A stretch of 64,000 nucleotides of DNA. Source: DATJKD01 sp963834855 (lineage in GTDB: Bacteria; Pseudomonadota; Gammaproteobacteria; Steroidobacterales; Steroidobacteraceae). Both the position numbers and the translations under genes were made by a program. The stretch is taken from positions 186,001 through 250,000 of the forward strand of contig CAWIDH010000004.1 of assembly GCA_963834855.1 (NCBI GenBank), in the 5' to 3' direction. The notes beneath the pieces are model-generated. The model searched no databases. It worked only from the letters and a program-made list of their open reading frames with translations, and was not told the DNA's origin. This document shows positions 17,244 to 27,242 of this stretch, in pieces. Positions within the stretch are counted from its first letter, which is position 1; every line of letters begins with the position of its first letter.

Positions 17244-18342
17244 AGCGGACGGTCACGTCGACCCTGCGAGCGTCCTCGAGCGTGCCGCCACCGGTGGTCA
17301 CCGCCGGCTTCTGCATGTCGATCCGGGACTCCTCGATGCCTGCGGCCATCAGGGCGTCACGGACGGAGGCCGCGCGGTTCTTGGCCAGCTCCTCGTTCGC
17401 GGCCTGGTCGCCGGTCGGATCGTGGTAGCCCGAGATGACTGCGGTCGTGCCCGGGTTCGCCTGCAGGTAAGCGATCACCGAGGACAGTGCGGTATCGGTA
17501 CCGGCCGGCAGCGCCGACTGGTCGACGTCGAAGTACACCGTCGCCGTTGCGCCTGCTGCGTCCGCGGGCGCGGTCGTCGGGGCAGGAGCCGGTTCCACCG
17601 TCGGTGCCGGCGCAGGAGCCGGTTCTATCGCGGCAGGCGCCGGACGCTCGTCCACCGGCCGCTCCTTGCGCCCGAAGAGTGACGACAGCAGCCAGAGCGC
17701 GCCGAGCGCGATCAGCAGCGGCAGCAACCAGCGCCAGATCGACGAACGACGCTCAGACACCGGCGGCGGAGGAGCCGCGTACACCTCGCGCTCCCTGGTC
17801 GGCGCGGCGAGGTAGCTGCCGAGGTTGGCCAGCGGACCCGGCAGCGCGGCGGCGTAGGAGTCCTTCTGGCCGAGCAGAAGGCTCGCCAGCGACGATGCGT
17901 TCAAGCCGTCGCTGCGCACACGCTTGCCGAGCATCGCGAGGACGAGTGGCGCCCCGATGTTGAGCAGCGTCGATGCGGTCGAACTCTTGACGCCGGAGTA
18001 TCCGGCCAGGGAACTGGCGACATTGGCGGTGTTGCCGCCAAACAGCAAGCCAAGCAGCTTGCCGCCCAGCGACATCATCGGCGACGAACCGCCGGCGCCG
18101 AGCAGGCTGGCGACGTCGTTCAACACGCCGCCGTCATTGGCCGGCGACCGCACGAGGTCGAACAGCGACGACGAGATACTAGAATCCCCCGCCCGGCTCG
18201 CGAGCCCGCTGAGCAACACGGGGAACACTCCGCCCATGCCCTTGCGTATCGCGGAGTCGGACTCACCAAGCATCGAGGCAGCCTTGCCAGCCAGGTCGGG
18301 CGTGATGAGCCCGTTCAGGCTGTCGAGCAGTGATGCGGCCAT
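17242..18342 (-). CDS. DUF937/OmpA-domain membrane protein
   Basis: A 366-residue protein. The ATG at 18342 has a perfect AAAGGAGG 8 nt upstream, so the longer frame is rejected. Residues 1-170 are the DUF937 (YidB-like) domain (LLDSLNGLITPDLAGKAASML, and TLLNIGAPLVLAMLGKR). A transmembrane helix (WRWLLPLLIALGALWLLSSL) follows at about 205-225, then a Pro/Ala-rich linker and an OmpA-like peptidoglycan-binding domain (TVYFDVDQSALPAGT, SGYHDPTGDQAANEELAKNRA). It likely links inner membrane to cell wall; the DUF937 role is unknown. The stop codon lies inside a palindromic repeat. Confidence 0.85.
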   Translation of the reverse strand: MAASLLDSLNGLITPDLAGKAASMLGESDSAIRKGMGGVFPVLLSGLASRAGDSSISSSLFDLVRSPANDGGVLNDVASLLGAGGSSPMMSLGGKLLGLLFGGNTANVASSLAGYSGVKSSTASTLLNIGAPLVLAMLGKRVRSDGLNASSLASLLLGQKDSYAAALPGPLANLGSYLAAPTREREVYAAPPPPVSERRSSIWRWLLPLLIALGALWLLSSLFGRKERPVDERPAPAAIEPAPAPAPTVEPAPAPTTAPADAAGATATVYFDVDQSALPAGTDTALSSVIAYLQANPGTTAVISGYHDPTGDQAANEELAKNRAASVRDALMAAGIEESRIDMQKPAVTTGGGTLEDARRVDVTVR

Positions 18343-18579
18343 AGCGATCCTCCTTTGCACGGACTTGTTGTTCGATCCATGGACCTGAGCCCACGGACTC
18401 CCTCGGTCTCCGGGGCCTGACCCGAGCCGCAATTCTGAACACAATCCGCGGGTTTACGCCACAGCAATCGCCGGCGAGCCCGAGCAGGCCAATGAGGCTG
18501 GCCGGCAAGCGCGTGGAGCAGCGCAGCCCCTGCGCTAGACTCCCGGACCCGATCCGCCGCATGACGCCCGGAGGGAACC

Positions 18580-19452
18580 ATGTCCGTCACTTTCGCCGCC
18601 ACCCAGTTCGCCTGCACCGACGATGCGGCGACCAACCTCGACTCGGCCGAGCGCGTTCTTCGGTTGGCAGCGAAGAAGGGTGCGCAAGTCGTTCTTTTAC
18701 AAGAACTCTTCGAGACACCATATTTCTGCAAGGACCACCTCGCCAGCCACTTCGAGCTTGCCCGCCCGGTGGACGATAACCCGGTCGTGCGTCGCTTCCG
18801 GGACCTCGCCCGGGAGCTCTCGGTGGTCGTGCCTTTGAGCTTCTTCGAGCGCGCGAACAACGTCTACTACAACTCCCTGGCGATGATCGACGCCAGCGGG
18901 GAGGTGCTCGGGGTATACCGCAAGTCGCACATTCCCGAGGGCCCGGGTTACCACGAGAAGTACTACTTCTCGCCGGGCGACACAGGGTTTCGCGTCTGGC
19001 CGACGGGGCACGGGACGATCGGGGTCGGTGTGTGCTGGGACCAGTGGTTTCCGGAGAGCGCGCGCTGCATGGCCTTGCTGGGCGCGGAGGTGCTCTTGTA
19101 TCCGACCGCGATCGGCTCGGAGCCACACGACGCGAGCATCGTTTCCCGCGATCACTGGCAGCGGTGCATGCAGGGCCACGCCGCGGCCAACGTCATGCCG
19201 CTCGTCGCATCGAACCGCATCGGCGTGGAGCGGGGGCAGAAGTACGAGATGACGTTCTACGGATCGTCCTTCATCGCCGGCCCGACGGGCGAGAAGATCG
19301 TCGAGGCCGATTGCGAGAGCGAGTCCGTCATCACCGCGTCGTTCGACCTCGAGCAGGTGCGCGCGCAACGCCACGCGTGGGGCGTGTTCCGCGACCGCCG
19401 GCCTGACCTGTATGCGCCTATCCTCACCCTGGACGGTCATCGCCCTGCCTGA
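18580..19452 (+). CDS. aguB: N-carbamoylputrescine amidase
   Basis: A 290-residue nitrilase-superfamily enzyme. The triad is visible: Glu42 in LLQELFETPYF, Lys115 in YRKSHIPEGPGY and Cys152 in GVGVCWDQWFPE. FETPYFCKD and YHEKYYFSPGDTGF are specific to AguB (N-carbamoylputrescine amidohydrolase), which releases putrescine, CO2 and ammonia in agmatine breakdown. The length fits the family (about 290-300). AguA (agmatine deiminase) is not in the window and would be expected elsewhere. The putrescine made would feed the spu/puu cluster downstream. Confidence 0.92.
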   Translation: MSVTFAATQFACTDDAATNLDSAERVLRLAAKKGAQVVLLQELFETPYFCKDHLASHFELARPVDDNPVVRRFRDLARELSVVVPLSFFERANNVYYNSLAMIDASGEVLGVYRKSHIPEGPGYHEKYYFSPGDTGFRVWPTGHGTIGVGVCWDQWFPESARCMALLGAEVLLYPTAIGSEPHDASIVSRDHWQRCMQGHAAANVMPLVASNRIGVERGQKYEMTFYGSSFIAGPTGEKIVEADCESESVITASFDLEQVRAQRHAWGVFRDRRPDLYAPILTLDGHRPA

Positions 19453-19579
19453 TTCGGGATCAGAGCCAGTTCACGTGCCGCTGGAAATTGGCTCGGAGCC
19501 ATTTATTGGGCAGACGCAGAAAATTGGCTCCGAGCCAATTATCGGGTCGAGGCAGAAAATTGGCTCCGAGCCAATTTTT
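19451..19579. repeat. three GGCTCSGAGCC palindromes inside a coding start region
   Basis: Copies lie at 19485-19505, 19520-19540 and 19556-19579 (the longest with AAAATTGGCTCCGAGCC and then AATTTTT), plus a degenerate one at 19451-19469. They are spaced about 35 nt apart, so all are read in the same frame and give repeated IGSEP-containing peptides at the start of the exonuclease gene. The spacers share CAGACGCAGA/GAGGCAGA text, so the copies look like a tandem amplification of a 35-36-nt unit. Confidence 0.85.
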
Positions 19580-21013
19580 CCTGGAGCGCTCGCAGCGACG
19601 GCGCTCACCGGCCCGGTCGCCTGCGTCGATCTCGAGACGACGGGCGGCATGGCGGCGCACGACCGCGTCATCGAGGTCGGCATCGTGCTGCTCGATCGCG
19701 GCGTCGTGGTCGAGCAGTGGAGCAGCCTCGTCAACCCGGGGCGCCGCATACCTTCAGGCGTAGCGCAGTTCACGGGCATCGACGACGCGATGGTCGCGGA
19801 CGCGCCGTCATTCGCGGATCTGCGCGACGAGATCCGCCGCCGGCTCGAGGGGCGCCTGTTCGTCGCGCACAACGCGCGCTTCGACTTTGCGTTCCTGCGC
19901 GGCGAATTCCGCCGCGGAGGCGAGCGGTTCGCGGCGCCGGTGCTGTGCACGGTGCGGCTGTCGCGCGCGCTGTGCCCCGACGAGCATCGCCACAACCTCG
20001 ACGCCCTGATCGCACGGTACGGTCTTTGCTGCGAGGCGCGGCATCGCGCGCTCGGCGATGCACGCGTGCTGCCGGCGCTCCTCGCCGCGCTCGAGGCGCG
20101 TGTCGGGCGCGAGCGGCTCGACGCGACTGCGAACTCGCTGCTGCGCACACCCGCGTTGCCGCCCAACCTCCCGGCCGGACTCGCCGACGAGCTGCCCGAC
20201 GCTCCGGGCGTCTACATCTTCCGCGGAGAGGATGGCGCGCCGATCTACGTCGGCAAGGGACGCAACCTGCGCAGCTCCGTGCTCGCACACTTCCCGGTGC
20301 AGCCGCGCGAGACACGCCAGGTCCGACTCGCGCAGGACGTTCGCGACGTCGACTGGATCGAGACCGGCGGTGAGATCGGCGCGCTGCTGCTTGAATCCAG
20401 GCTCGTCCGAGAGCTCAAGCCTGCGGAGAACCGGCGGCATGGCGCTTGCGACGACGCGCATTGCATACGGCTGCGGGTCGTGGACGCGGCCACGCGGGTC
20501 TGCATCGAGCCGCTCGAGGAGGGCGCGCTCGCGAACGACGCGGAAGCCTACGGACCGTTTCGCGGCGCGGATGCGGCGCGCAAGGCGCTCGCCGGCAAGG
20601 CCCACGACTCCGGCCTGTGCCTGAAGCTCCTCGGCCTCGAGACTGGCGAAGGCTCCTGCATCGGCTTTCAGCTCGGACGCTGTCGCGGCGCCTGCGCGGG
20701 ACGCGAGCCGCGCGCACTGCACGACGCGCGCCTGCGGCTCGCGCTCTCGGCGTTGCGCATTCGGCCGTGGCCGTTCCCCGGCGCGGTGGGGATCCGCGAA
20801 CGCGCGCCGGGATCGCATGCGACGGTGCTGCACGTGATCGATCGATGGCAGCATCTCGGCAGCGTCGGGTCCGATGAGGAGCTGGCGGCGCTGATCGGCG
20901 CGCAGAGCTCACCGGCGTTCGACGCCGATACCTACCGGATCCTCAACCGGCGTCTCGGGCAGTTGGATCCGCGGGCCTTTATTCCGCTTACCCCGCACGG
21001 CCCGGGCGCGTGA
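19475..21013 (+). CDS. DEDD exonuclease/GIY-YIG nuclease fusion
   Basis: About 512 residues. An N-terminal DnaQ-like exonuclease domain has VDLETTG (Asp, Glu), then HNARFDFAFLRGEF and HRALGDARVLPALL (the last His/Asp), completing the DEDDh set. A GIY-YIG domain follows around 230-310 (GVYIFRGEDGAPIYVGKGRNL, and the E of LLLESRLVRELKP), then a UvrC/Cho-like tail with a Cys cluster (GSCIGFQLGRCRGAC). This is the epsilon-subunit/Cho-type fusion thought to act in DNA repair. The start is ambiguous: in-frame candidates are ATG 19412 (inside aguB) and GTG 19475. Both include translated palindromic repeats (IGSEP peptides) before the exonuclease fold. Confidence 0.75.
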   Translation: MPLEIGSEPFIGQTQKIGSEPIIGSRQKIGSEPIFPGALAATALTGPVACVDLETTGGMAAHDRVIEVGIVLLDRGVVVEQWSSLVNPGRRIPSGVAQFTGIDDAMVADAPSFADLRDEIRRRLEGRLFVAHNARFDFAFLRGEFRRGGERFAAPVLCTVRLSRALCPDEHRHNLDALIARYGLCCEARHRALGDARVLPALLAALEARVGRERLDATANSLLRTPALPPNLPAGLADELPDAPGVYIFRGEDGAPIYVGKGRNLRSSVLAHFPVQPRETRQVRLAQDVRDVDWIETGGEIGALLLESRLVRELKPAENRRHGACDDAHCIRLRVVDAATRVCIEPLEEGALANDAEAYGPFRGADAARKALAGKAHDSGLCLKLLGLETGEGSCIGFQLGRCRGACAGREPRALHDARLRLALSALRIRPWPFPGAVGIRERAPGSHATVLHVIDRWQHLGSVGSDEELAALIGAQSSPAFDADTYRILNRRLGQLDPRAFIPLTPHGPGA

Positions 21014-23208
21014 GCTCCGACGCCACGGCCCAACGCCACGAGTTCTTTGCGGCCTGCCCGCGCTTCGTGCCGGAGCTGCTCGCCGACGAGTTGCGCGGGC
21101 TCGGTCTCGAGGTGACGCGCACGCATCCCGCGGGCGTGAGCTTCGAAGGGCCCATCGAGCACGGCCTCATTGCCTGCCTGCATTCCCGCACCGCGAGCCG
21201 CGTCGTGCTTACGATCGCCGCCGGGCCGGCCGCGGATGCCGGGCAGTTCTACGAGTTCGTCCGCGCGCTGCCGTGGGAGGATCACGTTGCCGCGGAGGGC
21301 ACCATCGCCGTCGAGGTGGTCGGCGAGGGCGCCGCCTGGGTGCGGCGAACGACCTTCGCCGCCCAGAAGGCGAAGGACGCGATCGTCGATCGTTTTCGCG
21401 AGCGCACCGGCGCGCGACCCTCGGTCGATCTCGACACCCCCGACCTCCGGGTGAGCGTGCGCTTCGGTCGCGACCGGGCGACCGTCGGCATCGACCTGAG
21501 CGGCCAGCCTTTGCACCAGCGCGGGTACCGGCAATCCGCCGGCGAGGCGCCGCTCAAGGAAAATCTCGCCGCGGCCCTGCTGCTTCGCTGCGGGTGGCCC
21601 GCGCTCGCCGACACCGGCGGCGCGTTCGTCGATCCCATGTGCGGCTCGGGGACGCTCGTCATCGAGGCGGCCCTGATCGCGGCGCGGATCGCGCCCGGGC
21701 TGCTGCGGCGGCGCTTCGGTTTCGAGCGGTGGCGGCAGCACGATCCCGCGTTGTGGGCGCGTCTGCGCGACGCCGCGCTGGCGGCACGGTCGCCGACGTC
21801 GCTCGAGCGCGGTCGGCTGCGCGGTTACGACCGCGACCAGTCGGCGATCCGCGCCTCCCTCGCCAATGCGAATCGCGCGGGACTCGCCGAACACCTCACC
21901 TTCGAACGACGCGAGATAAAAGAGCTCCCCGTCGCACCTGAGCCCGCCGGGCTGGTGCTGGTCAACCCACCCTACGGCGCTCGCCTGGGCGAGGAGCGCG
22001 AGCTCGAGCCGGTCTACGCCGAGCTGGGCCACGCGCTGCTGCGCTGCCATTCGGGCTGGGAAGCGGGCGTCTTTACGGGTAACCCGCGGCTCGGCCGCGC
22101 GCTCGGGCTGCGTGCGTACCGCACGCACACCTTCTACAACGGCCCGATCGAGGGCCGCCTGCTGCGGTTTCACGTCGATGCGGAGGCAGTGGCTCCGGAC
22201 CCGGAGTCGCAGCGGCGCGAGCGGCTCGCGGCGGCACGCGCGCGGCCCGGGGCCGCGATGTTCGCGAACCGGCTGCGCAAGAACCTCGCACGGCTCGCGT
22301 CGTGGGCGCGGCGCGAGGACGTCGCCTGTTTTCGGGCCTACGACGCGGACATGCCGGAGTACGCGTTTGCCGTGGACATCTACGGCAACGACGTCCGTCG
22401 CGCGTGTGTGCAGGAATACGCGCCGCCGGCAACAGTGGCGGCCGAAGCCGCCCGACAGCGTCGTGACGAAGTCATCTCCGTGCTGCCCGAGGTGCTCGAG
22501 CTGCCGGAGGAGCGTATTCACCTGAGGACCCGCCAGCGGCAGCGCGCCGGGACGCAGTACGAGCGCACGCAGGAGGAGGGGAATTTCCACGAAGTACGCG
22601 AAGGACGCTACCGGTTCCTCGTCAACTTCGACGAGTACCTGGACACCGGGCTCTTCCTCGACCATCGCCTGACGCGCAGGCGCCTGGGCGAGCTCGCGCG
22701 GGGCAGGCGGTTTCTCAATCTCTTCGCCTACACGGGCACGGCCACGGTGCACGCGGTGGGCGGCGGGGCCACCGCCAGCACCACCGTCGACATGTCGCGC
22801 ACCTATGTCGACTGGGCCAAGCGCAACCTGGCGCTGAACGACCTGGCGGGCCCTGCGCACGGCTTCGTGCAGGCGGATTGCCTGGCCTGGCTCGCCGACG
22901 AGGTGCAGCAGCACCGCCAGCCATACGGCCTGATCTTCCTCGACCCGCCGACGCATTCCCGCTCGAAGCGGATGAGCCGTGACTTCGACGTGCAGCGCGA
23001 CCATGTCGAGCTGATCGGGCTCGCTGCGCGGCTGCTCGAGCCGGGCGGCTCGATCGTGTTCTCGAACAACTACCAGCGGTTTCGCATCGACGCCGCGGCG
23101 CTGCCCGAGTTCGAGATCCGGGACATCACCCGCGAGACCATCCCGCAGGACTTTGCGCGCAACCCGCGCATCCACCACTGTTTTTCCATAACCCGGCGCG
23201 GCGCCTGA
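21010..23208 (+). CDS. rlmL: bifunctional 23S rRNA methyltransferase RlmKL
   Basis: A 732-residue protein, slightly longer than E. coli RlmKL (702). Order: THUMP domain (about 45-160), the RlmL N2-G2445 methyltransferase with VDPMCGSGTLVIEAALIA and catalytic NPPYGARLGEE, then the RlmK m7G2069 methyltransferase with FLNLFAYTGTATVHAVGGGA, FLDPPTHSRSKRM and GSIVFSNNYQRF. It modifies helix 74 of 23S rRNA during 50S assembly. The GTG start overlaps the stop of the exonuclease gene by 4 nt, implying coupling. Both methyltransferase halves look intact. Confidence 0.95.
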   Translation: MSSDATAQRHEFFAACPRFVPELLADELRGLGLEVTRTHPAGVSFEGPIEHGLIACLHSRTASRVVLTIAAGPAADAGQFYEFVRALPWEDHVAAEGTIAVEVVGEGAAWVRRTTFAAQKAKDAIVDRFRERTGARPSVDLDTPDLRVSVRFGRDRATVGIDLSGQPLHQRGYRQSAGEAPLKENLAAALLLRCGWPALADTGGAFVDPMCGSGTLVIEAALIAARIAPGLLRRRFGFERWRQHDPALWARLRDAALAARSPTSLERGRLRGYDRDQSAIRASLANANRAGLAEHLTFERREIKELPVAPEPAGLVLVNPPYGARLGEERELEPVYAELGHALLRCHSGWEAGVFTGNPRLGRALGLRAYRTHTFYNGPIEGRLLRFHVDAEAVAPDPESQRRERLAAARARPGAAMFANRLRKNLARLASWARREDVACFRAYDADMPEYAFAVDIYGNDVRRACVQEYAPPATVAAEAARQRRDEVISVLPEVLELPEERIHLRTRQRQRAGTQYERTQEEGNFHEVREGRYRFLVNFDEYLDTGLFLDHRLTRRRLGELARGRRFLNLFAYTGTATVHAVGGGATASTTVDMSRTYVDWAKRNLALNDLAGPAHGFVQADCLAWLADEVQQHRQPYGLIFLDPPTHSRSKRMSRDFDVQRDHVELIGLAARLLEPGGSIVFSNNYQRFRIDAAALPEFEIRDITRETIPQDFARNPRIHHCFSITRRGA

Positions 23209-23338
23209 CCGCGTCAACCGCGTCAACGGCGCGCCGGGGCCGGCGTTCTTGGAGCTTGGACTGCCAGGCAACGCGCCGGCCGTGAGTGGGCGCGGTCGGC
23301 GCAGCCGCTTGCGCCGGGTACGCCCCGGAGGTGTGATC

Positions 23339-23815
23339 GTGAGAAAGCTCGCCGCTATTGCAATTCTTGCCTGTCTTACCGCAGGGCCCGTCGCTGCGGA
23401 CTCGGACAAGCATCGTCGTTACGAGACCCGGTACAACTATGGGTCGATCGTGTCGCACTGCAACCACCGGGCGAACTACATGCGCCTGGGCGGGAACGAC
23501 CGGCGCGAGTTCGTGGCGTGGTGCGCAGACCGCGGCCGCGACTTCGTCGGGCGCGACTGGGACCGGCGCGACTGGGACCGCATCCGCTTGGTGCGCGATC
23601 GCTGGCGGTACTACGATCGCGACGACTGGCGCCGCGGGCGCGATTGGAACGACGACTGGGATGACGATGACCGGGACGACTGGGACGACCGGCACTTCGT
23701 GCGCCTCCTGGACGAGGATCCGTACTGGTATTACGCCCGGTACAACCACGACTGGCGCTACGCCGCGCTGCAGGACTTCATCCGCTGGAGCCTGCCGCCA
23801 CTGAATCGGCACTGA
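23339..23815 (+). CDS. secreted Asp/Arg-rich protein of unknown function
   Basis: A 158-residue protein from a GTG with GGAGG 8 nt upstream. The first ~20 residues are a signal peptide (RKLAAIAILACLTAGPVAAD). The mature part is dominated by charged, aromatic repeats: DWDRRDWDRIRLVRDRW, then an acidic patch DDDDRDDWDDRH, and an aromatic-rich end (YWYYARYNHDWRYAALQDF). Two Cys (near SHCNH and AWCADRG) could form a disulfide. No known domain is recognised. It is conceivably a metal- or polyanion-binding envelope protein, but that is a guess. Confidence 0.62.
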   Translation: MRKLAAIAILACLTAGPVAADSDKHRRYETRYNYGSIVSHCNHRANYMRLGGNDRREFVAWCADRGRDFVGRDWDRRDWDRIRLVRDRWRYYDRDDWRRGRDWNDDWDDDDRDDWDDRHFVRLLDEDPYWYYARYNHDWRYAALQDFIRWSLPPLNRH

Positions 23816-23872
23816 ACCGGTCAGCTTCGCGCGCGTCTGGCCGCACGAGCCGGGTTCGCGCACACTGCGCGC

Positions 23873-24889
23873 ATGCCCGCCAAGCGCAAGGCCGGTAGCC
23901 AGCGATCCAGCAAGACCACCGCACGCCGGACGCGCGGCAAGCTCGCTCCAGCACGTGAGCGCCGCGGACTCGCGGCGACTGAAGTCGCCCTGCCGCTCGA
24001 TCAGCCGGAGGTGGCCGCGCTCGCCGCACACATCAATGCGGCGGGCGGAGCCGCGCTCGGTGCCTACCGTGATCCGCTCGGCGGGCGGCCGCTTGTCGTT
24101 GCCTCGTTGCCGCTCGCCGCGGTGCAGCCGACGCCCTTCCAGCGCGACCTGTCACCCACTCACACGAAACGGCTCGCCGCGAAGATCGACGAGGCCGGTG
24201 CCTTTCTCGATCCGCTGATCGTCGTGCGCGGCGCCGACGGTGCGCTCTGGACGCCGAACGGCCGTCACCGGCTCGCCGCGGCCAAGGTGCTCGGCCTGCG
24301 ACAGATCACGGCGCTCGTCTCGCCGGACGAATCGCTCGCTTACCGCATCCTCGCGCTCAACACGGAGAAGGCACACAACCTCAAGGACAAGAGCCTCGAG
24401 GTGATCCGCATGGCGCGTAGCCTCGCCAAGCGCGACGGCGCGCAGCGCGAATCGAAATACGCCGCCGAATTCGAGGCGCCGGAGCTGCTCACGCTCGGGA
24501 TCGTCTACGAGCGCAATCCGCGCTTCGGCGGCGGCGCTTACAGCCCGTTCCTGAAGAAGGTCGATCGCTTCGGAGACCGGGCGATCGCGACATCGCTGCG
24601 CGACCGGGATGCCTGGGCGGCGCGGCTGGTCGAGATCGACGCGGAGGTCAAGCGCATCATCGCGAAGCTGCAGGCGCAGGGATTGAGGTCGCCTTACCTG
24701 CGCAACTACGTCGTGGCGCGGATCAACCCGGTGCGCTTCCACAAGGCGAAGAAGGGCGACACGACCCCGCCGATGACGATCGCGCAGGCGCTGACCCGCA
24801 TGACGGCCGCGGCGAAGCGCTTCGACACCCGGAAGGTGTCGAGCGCCGATCTCGCCTGGGTCGCGGCCGGGGCGGAGTCGTCGGACTGA
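23873..24889 (+). CDS. stand-alone ParB/Srx-like N-terminal domain protein
   Basis: A 338-residue protein with a basic, disordered start (KRKAGSQRSSKTTARRTRGK). A ParB-type nucleotide-binding fold follows: VQPTPFQRDLSP, KIDEAGAFLDPLIVVRG and the signature TPNGRHRLAAAKVLGL (GxRRxxA-like, here GRHRLAA) at about 125-140. The rest is helical and ends with LTRMTAAAKRFDTRKV. There is no ParA next door and no clear HTH, so it is unlikely to be the chromosome-partition ParB. Such orphans occur as nucleoid, phage or CTPase-like regulators. Confidence 0.72.
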   Translation: MPAKRKAGSQRSSKTTARRTRGKLAPARERRGLAATEVALPLDQPEVAALAAHINAAGGAALGAYRDPLGGRPLVVASLPLAAVQPTPFQRDLSPTHTKRLAAKIDEAGAFLDPLIVVRGADGALWTPNGRHRLAAAKVLGLRQITALVSPDESLAYRILALNTEKAHNLKDKSLEVIRMARSLAKRDGAQRESKYAAEFEAPELLTLGIVYERNPRFGGGAYSPFLKKVDRFGDRAIATSLRDRDAWAARLVEIDAEVKRIIAKLQAQGLRSPYLRNYVVARINPVRFHKAKKGDTTPPMTIAQALTRMTAAAKRFDTRKVSSADLAWVAAGAESSD

Positions 24890-24924
24890 GGCGGAGCAAA
24901 CGGATTAAGAGATAATCCACGCGC

Positions 24925-27167
24925 ATGCGTCCCTTCCTCGCCGAGCTGCGCAGGCGGAACGTCTACAAGGTCGGCGTCGCCTACGCCGTCGTCGGCTGGA
25001 TCGCGCTTCAGGCTGCGTCCTTCCTTCTGCCATCGTTCGGCGCTCCCGCCTGGGTCTTCCGTGTCCTCGTCCTGCTCGTCGTCCTGGGATTCGCGCTCGC
25101 GCTCGTGTTCGCCTGGGCGTTCGAGCTGACGCCGGAAGGGCTCAAGCGCACCCACGAGGTCCCGCACGAGCACTCGATCACGCACCTGACCGGCCGCAAG
25201 CTCGACTTCGCGATCATCGGGCTCCTGATCGTCGCGCTCGGCATTTCCGTCTACCTGAACCTCAGGGAGGCGCCGCGCGGCGGCCGGTCGGCTTCGATCG
25301 CGGTGCTGCCGTTCACGAGCCGCAGCGTCGACCCCGCGCACGCGATGTTCGCCGACGGCATCCACGACGAGCTGCTGACCAGCCTCGCGAACATCGGCTC
25401 GCTCAAGGTGATCTCGCGCACCTCGGTGATGGAGTACCGCAACACGACCAAGAACCTGCGCCAGATCGGCAAGGACCTGTCGGTCGCGACAGTGCTCGAG
25501 GGGGCGGTTCAGCGCGCCGGTGACAACGTGCGGATCAACGTCCAGCTCATCGATGCGGCGACCGACGAGCACCTCTGGGCGAACAGCTACGACCGCCGGC
25601 TGAGCACCGACAATCTGTTTGCGATCCAGACGGAGATCGCGACGACGATCGCGGACAAGCTCAAGGCGACCCTGACGCCGGACGAGAAAGAGCGCATCAC
25701 GAAGGTTCCGACGGAGAACCTGCAGGCCTACAACCTCTACCTCGCCGGCCGGCAGAACCTCTACCAGCGAAAGGTCGAGAACCTGCAGCGGGCCCGCGAG
25801 CTCTTCGAGCAGGCGATCGCGCTCGACCCCAAATTCGCCAAGGCCTATTCGGGCCTGAGCGATACCTTGATCATCCTGTACTCCAATTTCGGTGCTCTCG
25901 AGCCCGACGAAGATGCTTTCCGAAGTCGAAGGACCCTGCTCGACAAGGCGCTCGCGCTCGATCCCGAACGATGCGGATATCCACGCCTCGCTCGGCCTCC
26001 TGGCCAGCAACCGTTGGGACCTCACACGGTCAGCCGCCGATCTCGCCGCGGCCGAGCAGGCTTTCGAGCGTGCGATTGCGCTCAACGCCGAACCATGCCC
26101 AGGCCGTCGCCTGGTACGCGGGTCAGGAGGCTATTCATCGGCGAGTACGCCCACGCGATCGAGCTCTACGAGCGCTCGCTGCAACTCGACCCGCTGGCGC
26201 GTGTCTCGCAGCTCAACCTGGGAGAGAGCTATGCGCGGGATCGGCGAGCATCGCAAGGCGCTCGACATCTGGCTCGAGAGCGCGCGGACGAACCCGGACT
26301 GGCCAACGGCACCGGAATACATCAGCCTGCATCTCGCGGACCTCGGGCGGCTCGATGAGGCGCTTGCCTGGGCCCACAGGGCCCGTGCATTGAGCGACGA
26401 TCCTTCGACGGTGCGCGGCGCGATCGGCGTCTATGGGGCGTTTGGGAGACGCAAACGGGCCGCCGAACCTGGCGCGGGAGAAGATTCCAACGCGACCATC
26501 CCGTTCTGGGCGGTGAGAGAAGCTGTGGCCCGCCGCGCCGAAGGGGATGCGGCGGGCGGCCTCGCTCTTGCTCGAGGGCGCAATCAAGGATCGCGAGTAC
26601 CCGCCCCCGCCATATCTTTATGTCGCAGCCGACCTGGCCCTGCTGCAGGCGAAGTTCGCGGCGTCGCGCGGCTATCTCGAGCGCGCTTGCCCGCGACTGC
26701 TTGATCCCACCCCTGGTTTCGACGACTTTGGCTTCTGCAACGCATCGGCCTATGCATTCGTGCTGCAACGCCTGGGCGATCGGGAGCGCGCGGAACGGGT
26801 CCTGTACGCGTACCTGAAGTACATCGTGGATCGGACACGGCTGGGGGTCAAGGGCTTCGGCATCGCCGACGTCGAAGCCCTGGCGCTGCTCGGCCGAAGC
26901 GACGAGGCGCTCGCGCGCCTGCGCGAGGCCATCGACGCCGGATGGCGCACCAGCTGGCCCCGCCACGGCTGGAACCTTGCTGACGATCCGTACCTCACCG
27001 GACTGCGGGACGACGCTCGCTTCCGCGCGATGGTGGCCGAGACCGACGCCGACATCGCCCGGATGCGCGAGCGTGCCGCGCAAGCCGAGGCGAGCGGCGA
27101 CTGGCAGCCGCTGCTCGCGCTCGCCGCGCACGGCGAGGGACGCGTCGCGCCAGCAGCGAATAATTGA
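24925..27167 (+). pseudogene. TolB-like/TPR membrane protein, multiply frameshifted
   Basis: The N-terminus is intact: RPFLAELRRRNVYKVGVAYA, a TM segment (VVGWIALQAASFLLPSF), a second (VLVLLVVLGFALALVFAWAF), a third (FAIIGLLIVALGISVYL), then the TolB/FlgO-like domain (SIAVLPFTSRS, FADGIHDELLTSLANIGSLKVISRTSV, VATVLEGAVQRAGDNVRINVQLID). TPR repeats follow. From about 25968 the homology hops between all three frames (near 25968, 26093, 26130, 26238, 26447 and 26500-26545) before ending in an intact C-terminus at 27167. These proteins are common in Xanthomonadales-like genomes as putative signalling or adenylate-cyclase-like membrane proteins. So many lesions in 600 bp suggest decay or a locally poor assembly. 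Confidence 0.75.
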
Positions 27168-27242
27168 CGGTCCTGGCGGTGCCCGGCACCGTCGCCGTTC
27201 AGCGGCGTCGCCTCCAGTGCCGCACACGCTGCCGGATACCGG

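Noticed and set aside
20100..20850. Independent UvrC gene
   Set aside because: GIY-YIG and cysteine region are contiguous with the exonuclease domain in one frame; it is a fusion.
20932..23409. 825-residue antisense open frame
   Set aside because: Shadow of rlmKL: Arg/Gln/His-rich translation without domains, fully overlapping a conserved gene on the other strand.
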